From contig CALUTY010000015.1 in assembly GCA_944323825.1 (NCBI GenBank), positions 1-64,000 of the forward strand: a DNA stretch of 64,000 nucleotides. Reading direction: 5' to 3'. The position numbers and the translations under genes were made by a program. Below, piece by piece: positions 17,549 through 27,586 of this stretch. Below the pieces are notes generated by a model. It was not told the DNA's origin, ran no database searches, and saw only the letters and a list, made by a program, of their open reading frames with translations. The DNA is from an uncultured Bacteroidales bacterium (lineage in GTDB: Bacteria; Bacteroidota; Bacteroidia; Bacteroidales; UBA932). How positions within the stretch are numbered: position 1 is the stretch's first letter; each line of letters opens with the position of its first letter.

Positions 17549-18409
17549 TCAAAATATCCTGAAGCGTCCCCTGTCGCGGGCATCAGTAAGCAAGTCCCGT
17601 TCCAAATCGGAGACAAGGGCCTGTTTCCGCACGCTTATGATGATGTTCTTTATGCGCTCCCTGCAATATTCAACGGGAGGGATCTCCCCTGCCGGCATGA
17701 ATTCAGCAATATATGCTACATTCAGTTTCCCGTCCGTGTCCTTCTTCTCGATGAAGCCGTTCTTCATGGAGGAAAGCAGCTCCGCATAGTCGGCCCCGAA
17801 ATCACGAGCCAAGGTGACCATATCTATCCAGTTGTCACCGTAGTCGGTATATTTGACTGCCGAGAAATATGCAAGACTGTCGGCCGCCATAAGATCGGAC
17901 AGCACCGGAGACGACATTTTCTTCTTGATGGGCTCAACTGAAGGGGAATCGGAAGAAATACGGAGAAACCTCGCCTTGACAATCGGGATTTCAAGGACAA
18001 AGTTGTCCACATGGGACTGGTAATACTCATCTATCTGGCTGTCGGAAACAAGAGTATCCAGCCGCTCGTTGATGTACCTCTGTTCATACCTGTACTTCAG
18101 AAGGGAACGACGGTACTGTTCCAACTCGGCCGCCACATCAAGTTCCTCCTTTGAAAGCTGTTCCTCTGCTATGTCAAGGAACACCAGGTCGGAAGCCCAG
18201 GAATTGATGTACTGCAGGGCAAGCTTCAGGCTGTCATCAGCGGAGGCCTCATCGGGAATCAGGGCCGCAACCTCGCTCTTGTACAGCTTGTGCCGCCCCA
18301 CCTGCGCCACCACATCCCCGTCATGCAGAAGCGACGAAATCGCCCGGCATGACGGAAGAGTCAGCAAGGCGATTCCACAAATCAGTATGACAAAGGCTTT
18401 TCCCCTCAT
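17549..18409 (-). CDS. SurA-N-like chaperone lipoprotein without a clear PPIase domain
   Basis: 286 residues. The longest frame begins with GTG at 18418; ATG at 18409 gives a compact lipoprotein signal (VILICGIALLTLPSCRA, Cys about 21) and is preferred. The body is mostly alpha-helical, with VAQVGRHKLYKSEVAALIP resembling the first helix of SurA-type chaperone domains, followed by LVSDSQIDEYYQSHVDNFVL. No convincing parvulin active-site block is visible, so it may be a pure chaperone or a highly diverged isomerase. It lies 20 nt after guaB and upstream of the SurA-like gene. Encoded next to a bona fide SurA and an OstA-like protein, it probably belongs to the same outer-membrane assembly team. 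Confidence 0.75.
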   Translation of the reverse strand: MRGKAFVILICGIALLTLPSCRAISSLLHDGDVVAQVGRHKLYKSEVAALIPDEASADDSLKLALQYINSWASDLVFLDIAEEQLSKEELDVAAELEQYRRSLLKYRYEQRYINERLDTLVSDSQIDEYYQSHVDNFVLEIPIVKARFLRISSDSPSVEPIKKKMSSPVLSDLMAADSLAYFSAVKYTDYGDNWIDMVTLARDFGADYAELLSSMKNGFIEKKDTDGKLNVAYIAEFMPAGEIPPVEYCRERIKNIIISVRKQALVSDLERDLLTDARDRGRFRIF

Positions 18410-18429
18410 ATCCTGCACATTGGCCTATA

Positions 18430-19959
<1,530 letters not shown>

Positions 19960-19991
19960 TCATATTAACGGAAATCCGTCGGATTTACTTG

Positions 19992-20993
19992 TTACGCCAG
20001 AAGGTTTTCAAGCAGCCGTCCCTGCCATGTGCCGCGTTCTTCAAGACGCTTGTCGAGAAGGCGGAGCAGTTCGACATTGCGGATCAGGCCCCACGGAGTA
20101 TCATTCACGAAACGGGGAGGGACCTCTCCGGCAAAACGCTCTATATAAAGGTCAGGGCGCAGCCGTTCCAGAAAATCAATGAAAAAGTCAATGTATCCGT
20201 CCAGGGTGAACTTCTCGAAATCATCCGGATGCTCCGCATATTCCCTCTCCATCCTGGTCCCCTTGACTATCTGCAGCTGATGGAATTTGGCGGATCTCAA
20301 CGGAAGGGCATTTATGAGGGATGTCTGTGCGAGCATCATCTCCCGTGTCTCTCCCGGAAGGCCGAGGATGAAATGTGCCCCGGTGTCAATCCCCCTCTCT
20401 GCCGTCATGGACACTGCCTTCTGTGCACAGGAGAAGTCATGTCCCCTGTTTATGCGCCCGAGTGTGCTGTCATTGCATGACTCTATTCCATATTCAATGA
20501 TTACGAGAGGAGCGGTCCATTCTTTCCCGCCTACAGTACGCCTCCAGTCCTTGAGCACCCGCCCGGCCTTCAGCTCCGCAAGCCAGTCCAGTTTCTCCCC
20601 GTCCACGCAGTCGGGCCTTGTACCTATCACGATTCCCGCTACCGAAGGATGCACAAGGGCCTCCAGATAAAGTTCCTTCAGTCTGTCAAGAGGCGCATAA
20701 GTATTGGAATATGACTGGAAATATGCCAGATAATTGACGGCATTGCGGTAGCGCACACGATGAAATTCAATGCCCTCGTCTATCTGACGGTGCAGCGGCT
20801 TCCCGGGCGAACTGTATGCCGGGTGGAACGCAGCATTGTCGCAATAGGTGCAGCCACCCCTGCCTGCCGTGCCGTCCCTGTTCGGACATGTGAAGCCTGC
20901 ATCAATGACTATCTTCTGGAGCCGTTCGCCATAAGCCTTTCTGAAATGCCCTGCAAATGAATTATACCTTTTCCCGTCAGCAAAAGAATACAT
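19992..20993 (-). CDS. TIGR01212-type (YhcC-like) radical SAM protein
   Basis: About 333 residues when started at ATG 20993 (MYSFADGKRYNSF), which matches the N-terminus of the family. The longest frame reaches 21149 and would cross the promoter at 21052; ATG 21035 is the other option. The radical SAM cluster motif is GFTCPNRDGTAGRGGCTYC, three Cys that ligate a 4Fe-4S cluster for SAM cleavage. Further family blocks are GTRPDCVDGEKLDWLAEL, IEYGIESCNDSTLGRINRGH and GAHFILGLPGETREMM. Substrate of YhcC-type proteins is not established. Monocistronic: it faces away from the NlpC/P60 gene and sits downstream of the guaB promoter region. Confidence 0.88.
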   Translation of the reverse strand: MYSFADGKRYNSFAGHFRKAYGERLQKIVIDAGFTCPNRDGTAGRGGCTYCDNAAFHPAYSSPGKPLHRQIDEGIEFHRVRYRNAVNYLAYFQSYSNTYAPLDRLKELYLEALVHPSVAGIVIGTRPDCVDGEKLDWLAELKAGRVLKDWRRTVGGKEWTAPLVIIEYGIESCNDSTLGRINRGHDFSCAQKAVSMTAERGIDTGAHFILGLPGETREMMLAQTSLINALPLRSAKFHQLQIVKGTRMEREYAEHPDDFEKFTLDGYIDFFIDFLERLRPDLYIERFAGEVPPRFVNDTPWGLIRNVELLRLLDKRLEERGTWQGRLLENLLA

Positions 20994-21051
20994 AAGACCG
21001 TCAATTTTGACCGCAGGGCAGACACAAATTTCCATGTCCCGCGGCGCGGTG

Positions 21052-21079
21052 CAAATATAAGTGATTTTCCATATCTTTG
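21052..21079. promoter_or_regulatory. Tightly packed divergent promoters
   Basis: The minus strand carries TATATTTG (21052-21059) for the radical SAM gene and the plus strand carries TATCTTTG (21072-21079) for the NlpC/P60 gene. Both match TAnnTTTG and only 12 bp separate them, so polymerase binding at the two should compete. Confidence 0.65.
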
Positions 21080-21141
21080 CATTCTCAGAATGCATTTGCG
21101 GCAGTCGAGGGATTTGCAAGGCAATGCAACAGACAGGAAAA

Positions 21142-22401
21142 ATGAACAATACACCTTATAATATAATCGCTTTTGCGACAGCCGCAATAATGTCTGTACT
21201 GACAGCGGCCGGAGCAAATATTCCGGAGGCAAACTCCAAAACAAAGATGGCAGCCGAAGACTCTCTGCTGACAGAGGGGGCAGACAGGAAATACGGCGTT
21301 ACGGATTTCTCGGCGAATTACATGAGGGAGGAGCCGGATTTTTCGGCGGAGTTGGGCAATCAGGTGCTGATGGGAACGCCGGTGGAAATCATCGGAGAAG
21401 AGGGCTACTGGAAAAAAGTATCGTCGCCGGAGCCATACGAGGCATGGTGTGTGGACAAGGGGCTTGTGGAAATGACAAGGAAAGAACTGGAAAGATACAT
21501 ATCAGCCCCGAAATACATCTTCACTGCCGACTACGGGCACATATACGAGAGGCCGGACACCGGCTCACGCAGAATTTCGGACCTCGTAGCCGGGGACCTG
21601 CTCCTTGCTGCTCCGGAAGACAACAATGAGGTCACTGCAAAGAGCAGCAACAGCCGGAAGACCGTCAAGGGAGGGAAAAAGGCAAAATTCATCAAGGCAT
21701 CGCTTCCCTCCGGAACGGCAGGATACATCCCGGCTGAAAATGTTGAAAAGTTTGCAGAATGGGCAGAAAGCAGGAATGCTGATGCTGAAAACATCATATC
21801 CACGGCGGAAAGATTCCTCGGTGTGCCGTACCTGTGGGGAGGGACATCAGTCAAGGGCGTGGACTGCAGCGGATTCACAAGAATGGTCTGGTTCATGAAC
21901 GGGGTACTGCTTCCGAGGAACGCATCACAGCAGGCAAGGGCGGGAAAAGAAGTGCCGGTGCAGGTGGGCATTGATTCAATGTCCTTGTCAGGAACGCTCC
22001 CGCAGGCGGACATGAAGACAGAAATGCTCAGACGCACTGCGCAACTTGCCCCCGGCGATCTGATATTTTTCGGAACTCCGACGGAAAGCAAGGACAGCAT
22101 ACAATGCCGGGGCATCATGCAGGACAGGAAGCAGGCATATTTCTGCGAAAGGCAGGCGGCATCCGCTGCCGTGAACCGCATTCCGGCAAAGATCACCCAT
22201 GTGGGGATATATCTCGGAGAAGGACGGTTCATCCATGCCTCCGGGAAAGTGCGCATCAGCTCCCTGCTTCCTGACAGGGATGACTATTATGAACTGTCAT
22301 ACAAAATGCTGTGCGCCAGACGAATCATCGGAGAAGAGGACAAAGGAGGCGGGGTGGTCAGCATGCTGAAAAGCCCGGCATATTTCCGGCAGGACAAATA
22401 A
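21142..22401 (+). CDS. Exported NlpC/P60 (C40) peptidoglycan hydrolase with SH3-like domains
   Basis: 419 residues from ATG 21142 (AGGAAAA just upstream); longer versions starting with GTG at 21061 would begin inside the promoter. A signal peptide (about 1-26) is followed by two SH3b-like wall-binding domains (about 50-120 and 130-210). The C40 cysteine-peptidase domain follows (about 235-405) with GVDCSGFTRMVWFMN (catalytic Cys about 263) and ITHVGIYLGEGRFIHASG (catalytic His). Such enzymes cut D-gamma-glutamyl-diaminopimelate bonds in stem peptides for wall remodelling or recycling. An insertion (about 295-355) between the Cys and His blocks is longer than in minimal NlpC domains. Confidence 0.9.
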   Translation: MNNTPYNIIAFATAAIMSVLTAAGANIPEANSKTKMAAEDSLLTEGADRKYGVTDFSANYMREEPDFSAELGNQVLMGTPVEIIGEEGYWKKVSSPEPYEAWCVDKGLVEMTRKELERYISAPKYIFTADYGHIYERPDTGSRRISDLVAGDLLLAAPEDNNEVTAKSSNSRKTVKGGKKAKFIKASLPSGTAGYIPAENVEKFAEWAESRNADAENIISTAERFLGVPYLWGGTSVKGVDCSGFTRMVWFMNGVLLPRNASQQARAGKEVPVQVGIDSMSLSGTLPQADMKTEMLRRTAQLAPGDLIFFGTPTESKDSIQCRGIMQDRKQAYFCERQAASAAVNRIPAKITHVGIYLGEGRFIHASGKVRISSLLPDRDDYYELSYKMLCARRIIGEEDKGGGVVSMLKSPAYFRQDK

Positions 22402-22463
22402 ATATCATAATCTCTGAAACCATAAATTCCTCCGATTTTCATCCGTATGTGGGGGAGTTTTCC

Positions 22464-22471
22464 TATATTTG
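22464..22471 (+). promoter_or_regulatory. -7 box of the 109-residue protein gene
   Basis: TATATTTG lies 74 nt before the start codon at 22545, in an otherwise empty 143-nt gap. It is an exact TAnnTTTG match, with a TTTTC-like rather than TTTG upstream box. Confidence 0.55.
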
Positions 22472-22544
22472 CCCTTTGAATGCAAAAGAATGAGGAGAAT
22501 TGCATTTTAAGAATTGACATTAACATTTTTAAATATTTATCATC

Positions 22545-22874
22545 ATGAATCTCAGAGACGTAAAAAAGGACATCGAATATTTCATCGGGGAATTCATTGA
22601 CGACTGCTCCCTGTTTGTAATGCTCAACCCGGGCAAGGACACAGAAGAAGTCAACAACATCATAAGTGAAGCCGTTGACCTCTACAATGACCTCAAGGAC
22701 AAGATAAACAATGCCCCGAGACCGGAAAAGAAGAAAAAGGAGAAGATTACCCGCAAAGACAGGAAAAACCTTGCCCCTTACTTTGACGGCATCCGCAGGG
22801 AAATGCTTGAAAAGCTTGACGAACTGAGTGAGAAGCTCAGCACGACGATAACAAGCCAGGCGGAAGGAAAATAG
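22545..22874 (+). CDS. Conserved Bacteroidales hypothetical protein, helical, 109 residues
   Basis: No signal peptide or membrane segment. The N-terminal part (MNLRDVKKDIEYFIGEFIDD, then CSLFVMLNPGKDTEEVNNII) and a C-terminal helix (YFDGIRREMLEKLDELSEKL) flank a very basic linker (about 60-78; RPEKKKKEKITRKDRKN). I recognise it as a small cytosolic protein common in Bacteroidales but know no function. It has its own promoter (22464) and a terminator-like hairpin after it (22923), so it is probably monocistronic. The basic linker may contact nucleic acid, which is a guess. Confidence 0.8.
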   Translation: MNLRDVKKDIEYFIGEFIDDCSLFVMLNPGKDTEEVNNIISEAVDLYNDLKDKINNAPRPEKKKKEKITRKDRKNLAPYFDGIRREMLEKLDELSEKLSTTITSQAEGK

Positions 22875-22922
22875 CAAGGCTTCCGGCCAGTTCATGCCGG
22901 AATCATTCCGGACCAAAGGATG

Positions 22923-22959
22923 AAAGGGGGTTTGACTGTGAATTGCAGCCGCCCCTTTT
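22923..22959 (+). terminator. Probable terminator after the 109-residue protein gene
   Basis: AAAGGGG (22923-22929) pairs with CCCCTTT (22952-22958) and the arm ends in TTTT, 50-85 nt after the stop codon. The loop is long (about 22 nt), so strength is uncertain. Confidence 0.55.
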
Positions 22960-23020
22960 GTAATATGACGGGCAACCGTCACGTCAGTCCCGGAAAATGT
23001 CACCACCAACCCCAGACCAG

Positions 23021-24799
23021 ATGAAACACTACCGCATGATTACAATGGCCGCAGCCGTCATGTCCATGATGGCCTGCAGCAATGTGCCGCCACCTGAACC
23101 ATACGGGGCAATCCCTTCTCCGGCACAGGTCGCATGGCAGAAGATGGAAACCAACATGTTCATCCACTTCGGGCCGAACACATTCACCGGCTCTGAATGG
23201 GGCAGCGGGAAAGAGGATGTGGAAGTATTTGCACCCACAGACCTTGACTGCAGGCAATGGGTGCGCACAGCCAGGGCAGCAGGAATGAAAGGAGTGATAA
23301 TCACGGCCAAACACCATGACGGGTTCTGCCTGTGGCCCAATCCGATGAGCAGCCATACCGTGGCCCGAAGCACCTGGATGGACGGGAAAGGCGACATCCT
23401 GCGGGACCTTTCCGAAGCCTGCCGGGAATATGGGCTCAAATTCGGAGTGTACATTTCCCCATGGGACAGGAACGATCCGACTTACGGGACGGACGGATAC
23501 AATGAAGTGTTCCGCAAAACCCTTGACAGTGCATTGGGAGAATACGGGGAAGTGTTCGAACAATGGTTTGACGGTGCCTGCGGGGAAGGCCCCAACGGAA
23601 AAGTGCAGGTCTATGACTGGGACCTTTATCACAGGACAGTCCACAGACATCAGCCGGATGCCATAATATTCAGCGATGTGGGGCCGGGATGCAGGTGGAT
23701 AGGCAATGAAAGGGGCATTGCAGGGGAAACGTGCTGGTCAACCCTTGACACTGCAGGCTTTGAGGCGGGAAGGAGCCCGCACAGGGACATTCTTAACACA
23801 GGAAATGCCGGTGGACAGGCCTGGGTACCAGGAGAGGCTGATGTTTCGATACGCCCGGGATGGTTCTGGCGCGAATCCGAGAACAGCAAGGTGAAGACGC
23901 TCAGCCAGCTCCTTGAAATCTATTACGGGAGCGTGGGCAGGAACTCTCTCCTGCTGCTGAATGTGCCGCCGGACACAAGAGGCCGCATCCATGAAACCGA
24001 CTCCCTCAGGCTGATGGAATTCCGCTCCGCACTGGACAAGATATTCGCCGTGGACCTCTCCGACGGGGCTGCAGCCGAGGCTTCGCAGACAAGGGGCGGT
24101 TCGGGAAAATATTCTCCTGCCAATATGCTTGATGATGACTATGACTCATATTGGGCTGCAGATGACGGCATCACGGCATCCTCGTTGACCTTCACCCTCG
24201 ACGGGCCGAAGACATTCAACAGAATCCTGCTTCAGGAATACATTCCCCTCGGGCAGCGGATTTCCAGGTTCAGCGTGGATGTCCTTGCAGACGGCAGATG
24301 GACCAAGGCAGCCGAAGGCACGACCGTCGGCTACAAGAGAATACTCCTCACGGACACCGTCACAGCCACCGCTGTCAGAATCAACATAGAAGAATCCTTC
24401 GCATGCCCTGTCCTCAACGGGTTCGGCCTGTTCATGGACAATATGATGGCCGCCGACGGCAATGAAGACGGCAGAATTTCCCGGAGGTGCACCTTGATGC
24501 CTGCCGGCCGTCCGCACGTCCTTGATCTGGGACAGATCCGGACTGTCAACGGATTTTTCTATGAACCAGGCAATAACGGGCAGGGAGGCAGCATCATCTG
24601 CTATGACCTTGAAACCAGCACAGACGGAAAGACATGGACAACAATACTGAAGGACAGGATGTTCGACAATATCGTCAACAACCCTGTCCTTCAAGAAGTC
24701 AGGTTCAGTTCCCCTTCCGAAGCACGCTACCTGCGCCTCACGCCCACACGCACCGAACTCCCCGACACATATTCCATCGCCCGTTTCGGCGCCCTGTAA
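23021..24799 (+). CDS. GH29 alpha-L-fucosidase lipoprotein with C-terminal discoidin-like domain
   Basis: About 592 residues from ATG 23021 (ATG 22997 is also possible), with lipobox MSMMACSNV (Cys about 19), so it is periplasmic or surface attached. The GH29 barrel (about 30-350) shows NMFIHFGPNTFTGSEWG, VIITAKHHDGFCLWPN, GVYISPWDRN and EQWFDGACGEG, whose Asp is the family's catalytic nucleophile, plus RNSLLLLNVPPDTRG near the barrel end. A discoidin (F5/8 type C)-like domain follows (about 370-490) with another beta region to the end. It removes alpha-linked fucose from glycans such as host mucin or N-glycans. It is not inside a PUL; it converges on galE with only two bases between the stops. 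Confidence 0.92.
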   Translation: MKHYRMITMAAAVMSMMACSNVPPPEPYGAIPSPAQVAWQKMETNMFIHFGPNTFTGSEWGSGKEDVEVFAPTDLDCRQWVRTARAAGMKGVIITAKHHDGFCLWPNPMSSHTVARSTWMDGKGDILRDLSEACREYGLKFGVYISPWDRNDPTYGTDGYNEVFRKTLDSALGEYGEVFEQWFDGACGEGPNGKVQVYDWDLYHRTVHRHQPDAIIFSDVGPGCRWIGNERGIAGETCWSTLDTAGFEAGRSPHRDILNTGNAGGQAWVPGEADVSIRPGWFWRESENSKVKTLSQLLEIYYGSVGRNSLLLLNVPPDTRGRIHETDSLRLMEFRSALDKIFAVDLSDGAAAEASQTRGGSGKYSPANMLDDDYDSYWAADDGITASSLTFTLDGPKTFNRILLQEYIPLGQRISRFSVDVLADGRWTKAAEGTTVGYKRILLTDTVTATAVRINIEESFACPVLNGFGLFMDNMMAADGNEDGRISRRCTLMPAGRPHVLDLGQIRTVNGFFYEPGNNGQGGSIICYDLETSTDGKTWTTILKDRMFDNIVNNPVLQEVRFSSPSEARYLRLTPTRTELPDTYSIARFGAL

Positions 24800-24801
24800 G
24801 G

Positions 24802-25872
24802 TCAGGCTTTACCTGCCAGGTGCTTTTCCCATGCCCATGCTGAGGCCAGGGTTTCCTCTACTGTCCTGACTGCTTTCCAGCCAAGTTCCTTTTCGGCAAG
24901 GGTCGGGTCGGCCCAGATGGCGGTGACATCACCGGCACGGCGTGGAGCGAACTTGTAGTTGAGCTTTACTCCGTTGACCTTCTCAAATGCATTCACGAGT
25001 TCAAGTACGGAAACCGGCCTTCCTGTGCCGACATTGAATATCTCGTAATCCTTCTTCATCTTTCCTTCAACCATCCTGGCTACGGCGGCGACATGAGCCT
25101 TGGCAAGGTCCACGATATCTATGTAGTCCCTCTGGCAGGTGCCGTCCGGAGTAGGATAGTCGTTGCCGAAGATGCTCAGACATTCACGCTTGCCGATGGC
25201 TGTCTGGGTAATGTAAGGCACGAGGTTGTTAGGCACGCCGCGGGGAAGTTCGCCGATGAGGGCGGAAGGATGGGCGCCGATAGGATTGAAGTATCTGAGG
25301 GCTATGCCTTTTACAGGTCCCTGCCTGTCCATCCCTGCCATGACCTCGGCTCCGTATGCCGCAGTGGCCTTGACCGTATCCCTCAGGATGTCTTCAGAAA
25401 TCTGCTTTGTGTTGCCGTACGGTGAAGTGGCGGGCTGGCGCGGCGACTGTTCTGTGACAGGAAGCACATCAGTCTCACCGTAAACAGTGGCAGAAGAAGA
25501 GAACAGCACATTGCACCCTCCATGGTTCTTGGAAGCATCAAGGATATTGAGGAAGGAAACCAGATTGTTCCTGTAATATTTCAACGGTTCTGCAACAGAC
25601 TCACCCACTGCCTTGAATGCGGCAAAATGGATGACGGCATCAATGCGGAACTCAGAAAAGAGCCTGTCCACCGCATCATAGTCGCAGCAGTCAATCTTCT
25701 CGAAAGGGATGTCATCCTTTCCCGTTATCTTCTTGACCCCTTCAAAGCATGTGAGGTCGCAATTTGACAGATTGTCGGCCACGACGACATCATAGCCGGC
25801 CTGAATCAGTTCCACGGTGACATGGCTGCCGATATATCCGGCTCCGCCGGACACCAAGACTCTCTTTTTCAT
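24802..25872 (-). CDS. galE: UDP-glucose 4-epimerase
   Basis: 356 residues, an extended short-chain dehydrogenase that interconverts UDP-glucose and UDP-galactose with bound NAD in the cytosol (Leloir pathway and surface polysaccharide precursors). The Rossmann motif is SGGAGYIGSHVTVELI (about 8-23). The catalytic Ser/Tyr/Lys are in LFSSSATVYGETD (about 125) and SPYGNTKQISEDIL (Tyr about 152, Lys about 156). RYFNPIGAHPSALIGE and GTCQRDYIDIVDLAKAHV are standard GalE blocks. Preceded by a TAAATTTG box at 25911. Stands alone, ending two bases from the fucosidase stop on the other strand. Confidence 0.96.
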   Translation of the reverse strand: MKKRVLVSGGAGYIGSHVTVELIQAGYDVVVADNLSNCDLTCFEGVKKITGKDDIPFEKIDCCDYDAVDRLFSEFRIDAVIHFAAFKAVGESVAEPLKYYRNNLVSFLNILDASKNHGGCNVLFSSSATVYGETDVLPVTEQSPRQPATSPYGNTKQISEDILRDTVKATAAYGAEVMAGMDRQGPVKGIALRYFNPIGAHPSALIGELPRGVPNNLVPYITQTAIGKRECLSIFGNDYPTPDGTCQRDYIDIVDLAKAHVAAVARMVEGKMKKDYEIFNVGTGRPVSVLELVNAFEKVNGVKLNYKFAPRRAGDVTAIWADPTLAEKELGWKAVRTVEETLASAWAWEKHLAGKA

Positions 25873-25910
25873 AATTTATCCATTTAAATCAGATTTCACC
25901 CAAAATCTTT

Positions 25911-25971
25911 CAAATTTATAAATTATCAGATGCAATCCATCAATTTTAAGGGTAAAATTTTGTTATTTTTG
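25911..25971. promoter_or_regulatory. Divergent promoters of galE (-) and dacB (+)
   Basis: The minus strand has TAAATTTG (25911-25918) 39 nt before the galE start. The plus strand has TATTTTTG (25964-25971) 20 nt before the dacB start. Both match TAnnTTTG, and the DNA between them is AT rich. Confidence 0.6.
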
Positions 25972-25990
25972 CCTGACAGCAGAATTTGAA

Positions 25991-27586
25991 ATGAAAACCA
26001 TCATACATGACATATTTGCGGCAGTCCTCCTGGCGGCCGGGATTCCGGCAACGGCAGCTGCAGGCAATCCGGTGCAGGAATATATTGAAGCTGCAGCGGA
26101 CGGCACCGTATTGGGCAATGCAGGCTTCGGGATGCTTGCCGTGACATCCGGAGGTGACACTTTGGCGGCATACGATTTCAAGAGGGCAATGGTCCCGGCA
26201 TCCAACATGAAGCTCATCACGACAGGCGCAGCCTTGCACCGGCTCGGAGCGGACTACCGATACAAGACCGGGATAGGCTATTCCGGGACGGTAAAGGACG
26301 GGATTCTCCACGGTGACCTGTACATCATCGGAGGCGGAGATCCAACCATTGCTTCAAGGGATTCCATCGCCGTGCCGGTGGAGCAGACATTCAGGCAGTG
26401 GAGACAGTTCATAGCCGATGCCGGGATAAAAAGGATTGAAGGGCACATAGTGGGGGACGACAGGTTCTTCGACAGGGTCATGGAGGAGGATTCATGGCTT
26501 TGGAACGACCTGGGGACATATTACGGCACAGGAGTGAGCGGTCTGTCATTCTACGAGAATGTACAGGACTTCAATGTGGCTCCCGGAGCAGTTCCCGGCG
26601 AGGCGGTGAAAGTCAGCCCGGGGTATCCGGAAGCGCCATGGATGGAATACAGATACTCATGCACGACTGGAGCTCCTGGCACAGGCAACAAACTGTATTA
26701 TTATACTTCCTCACTGGCCCCTGTCGGGGAAATGAGAGGGACTTTTGCATCTGACAGGGCGCCGAAGACGGAAGAAGGCAGCAACAAGTTCCCTGCCTAC
26801 ACCTGCGCTTGGCATTTCATGGAATATCTGCGTGGATGCGGAGTGGAATGTTCAGAGGGGGCGGCCGACCTCGGCGACACATTCGGCCAGCCGAAAGGAA
26901 TGGTATGTCCGGCGGACTCAATCACAATCATCGGCAGCACAGTGTCCCCGGCATTGAAGCGAATAGCCTTTGAAACCAATTACGAAAGCAACAATTTCTT
27001 CGCTGAAACCATCTTCAAGACCCTCGGCAGAGAATATTCGGGCAAGGGCTCATACGAAACAGGACGCCAGGCAGTGAAATCCATCCTGTATGATCTCGGG
27101 GTGAAATGCAGCGGGGTGAAAATTCAGGACGGAAGCGGCCTTTCAAGGCAGAACTATATCTCTCCGGAATTTTTCTGCACTTTCCTGAACGCCATGCTCG
27201 GCTCCCCTGCCGCCTCAGACTACCTCATGACCATGCCGTCACCCGGCTCCAACGGCACAATGTCATACCTCATGAGCAGATATGCCTCCGAAACCAGATC
27301 CAGAATCCTCATCAAAAGCGGCTCTATGGACGGAGTCCTCTGCTACAGCGGCTACATCCTCCCTCCCGGCGTGACATCGGCAGAAGTGTTGTCATGCATG
27401 ACAGGACAGAATCCGGCTTTCGGCACGGACGCTTCCCTCGGACGCAATGACATTATCATCTTCTCCATCATGACCAACAACTGCACCTCCTCCCCCTACC
27501 GAGTCCGCCAGATCCTTGAAAAAATCCTCTACCTCCTCACCACCGGAGTCCCCTCGGCAGGCGTCAATGCTGGACAGGAACGGTGA
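25991..27586 (+). CDS. dacB: D-alanyl-D-alanine carboxypeptidase/endopeptidase (PBP4, S13)
   Basis: 531 residues with a signal peptide (cut about 24, TAAAGN). The S13 active-site triads are present: SxxK in PASNMKLIT (about 70), SxN-like YESNNFFAETIF (about 335) and KSG in RILIKSGSMDGVLCYSGY (about 440). The insert domain typical of class C PBPs lies between the first two. The enzyme trims pentapeptides and cuts DD-crosslinks in the periplasm. Its last 23 bases overlap the end of the convergent deformylase gene, so the two coding sequences share a 3' end on opposite strands. Confidence 0.93.
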   Translation: MKTIIHDIFAAVLLAAGIPATAAAGNPVQEYIEAAADGTVLGNAGFGMLAVTSGGDTLAAYDFKRAMVPASNMKLITTGAALHRLGADYRYKTGIGYSGTVKDGILHGDLYIIGGGDPTIASRDSIAVPVEQTFRQWRQFIADAGIKRIEGHIVGDDRFFDRVMEEDSWLWNDLGTYYGTGVSGLSFYENVQDFNVAPGAVPGEAVKVSPGYPEAPWMEYRYSCTTGAPGTGNKLYYYTSSLAPVGEMRGTFASDRAPKTEEGSNKFPAYTCAWHFMEYLRGCGVECSEGAADLGDTFGQPKGMVCPADSITIIGSTVSPALKRIAFETNYESNNFFAETIFKTLGREYSGKGSYETGRQAVKSILYDLGVKCSGVKIQDGSGLSRQNYISPEFFCTFLNAMLGSPAASDYLMTMPSPGSNGTMSYLMSRYASETRSRILIKSGSMDGVLCYSGYILPPGVTSAEVLSCMTGQNPAFGTDASLGRNDIIIFSIMTNNCTSSPYRVRQILEKILYLLTTGVPSAGVNAGQER

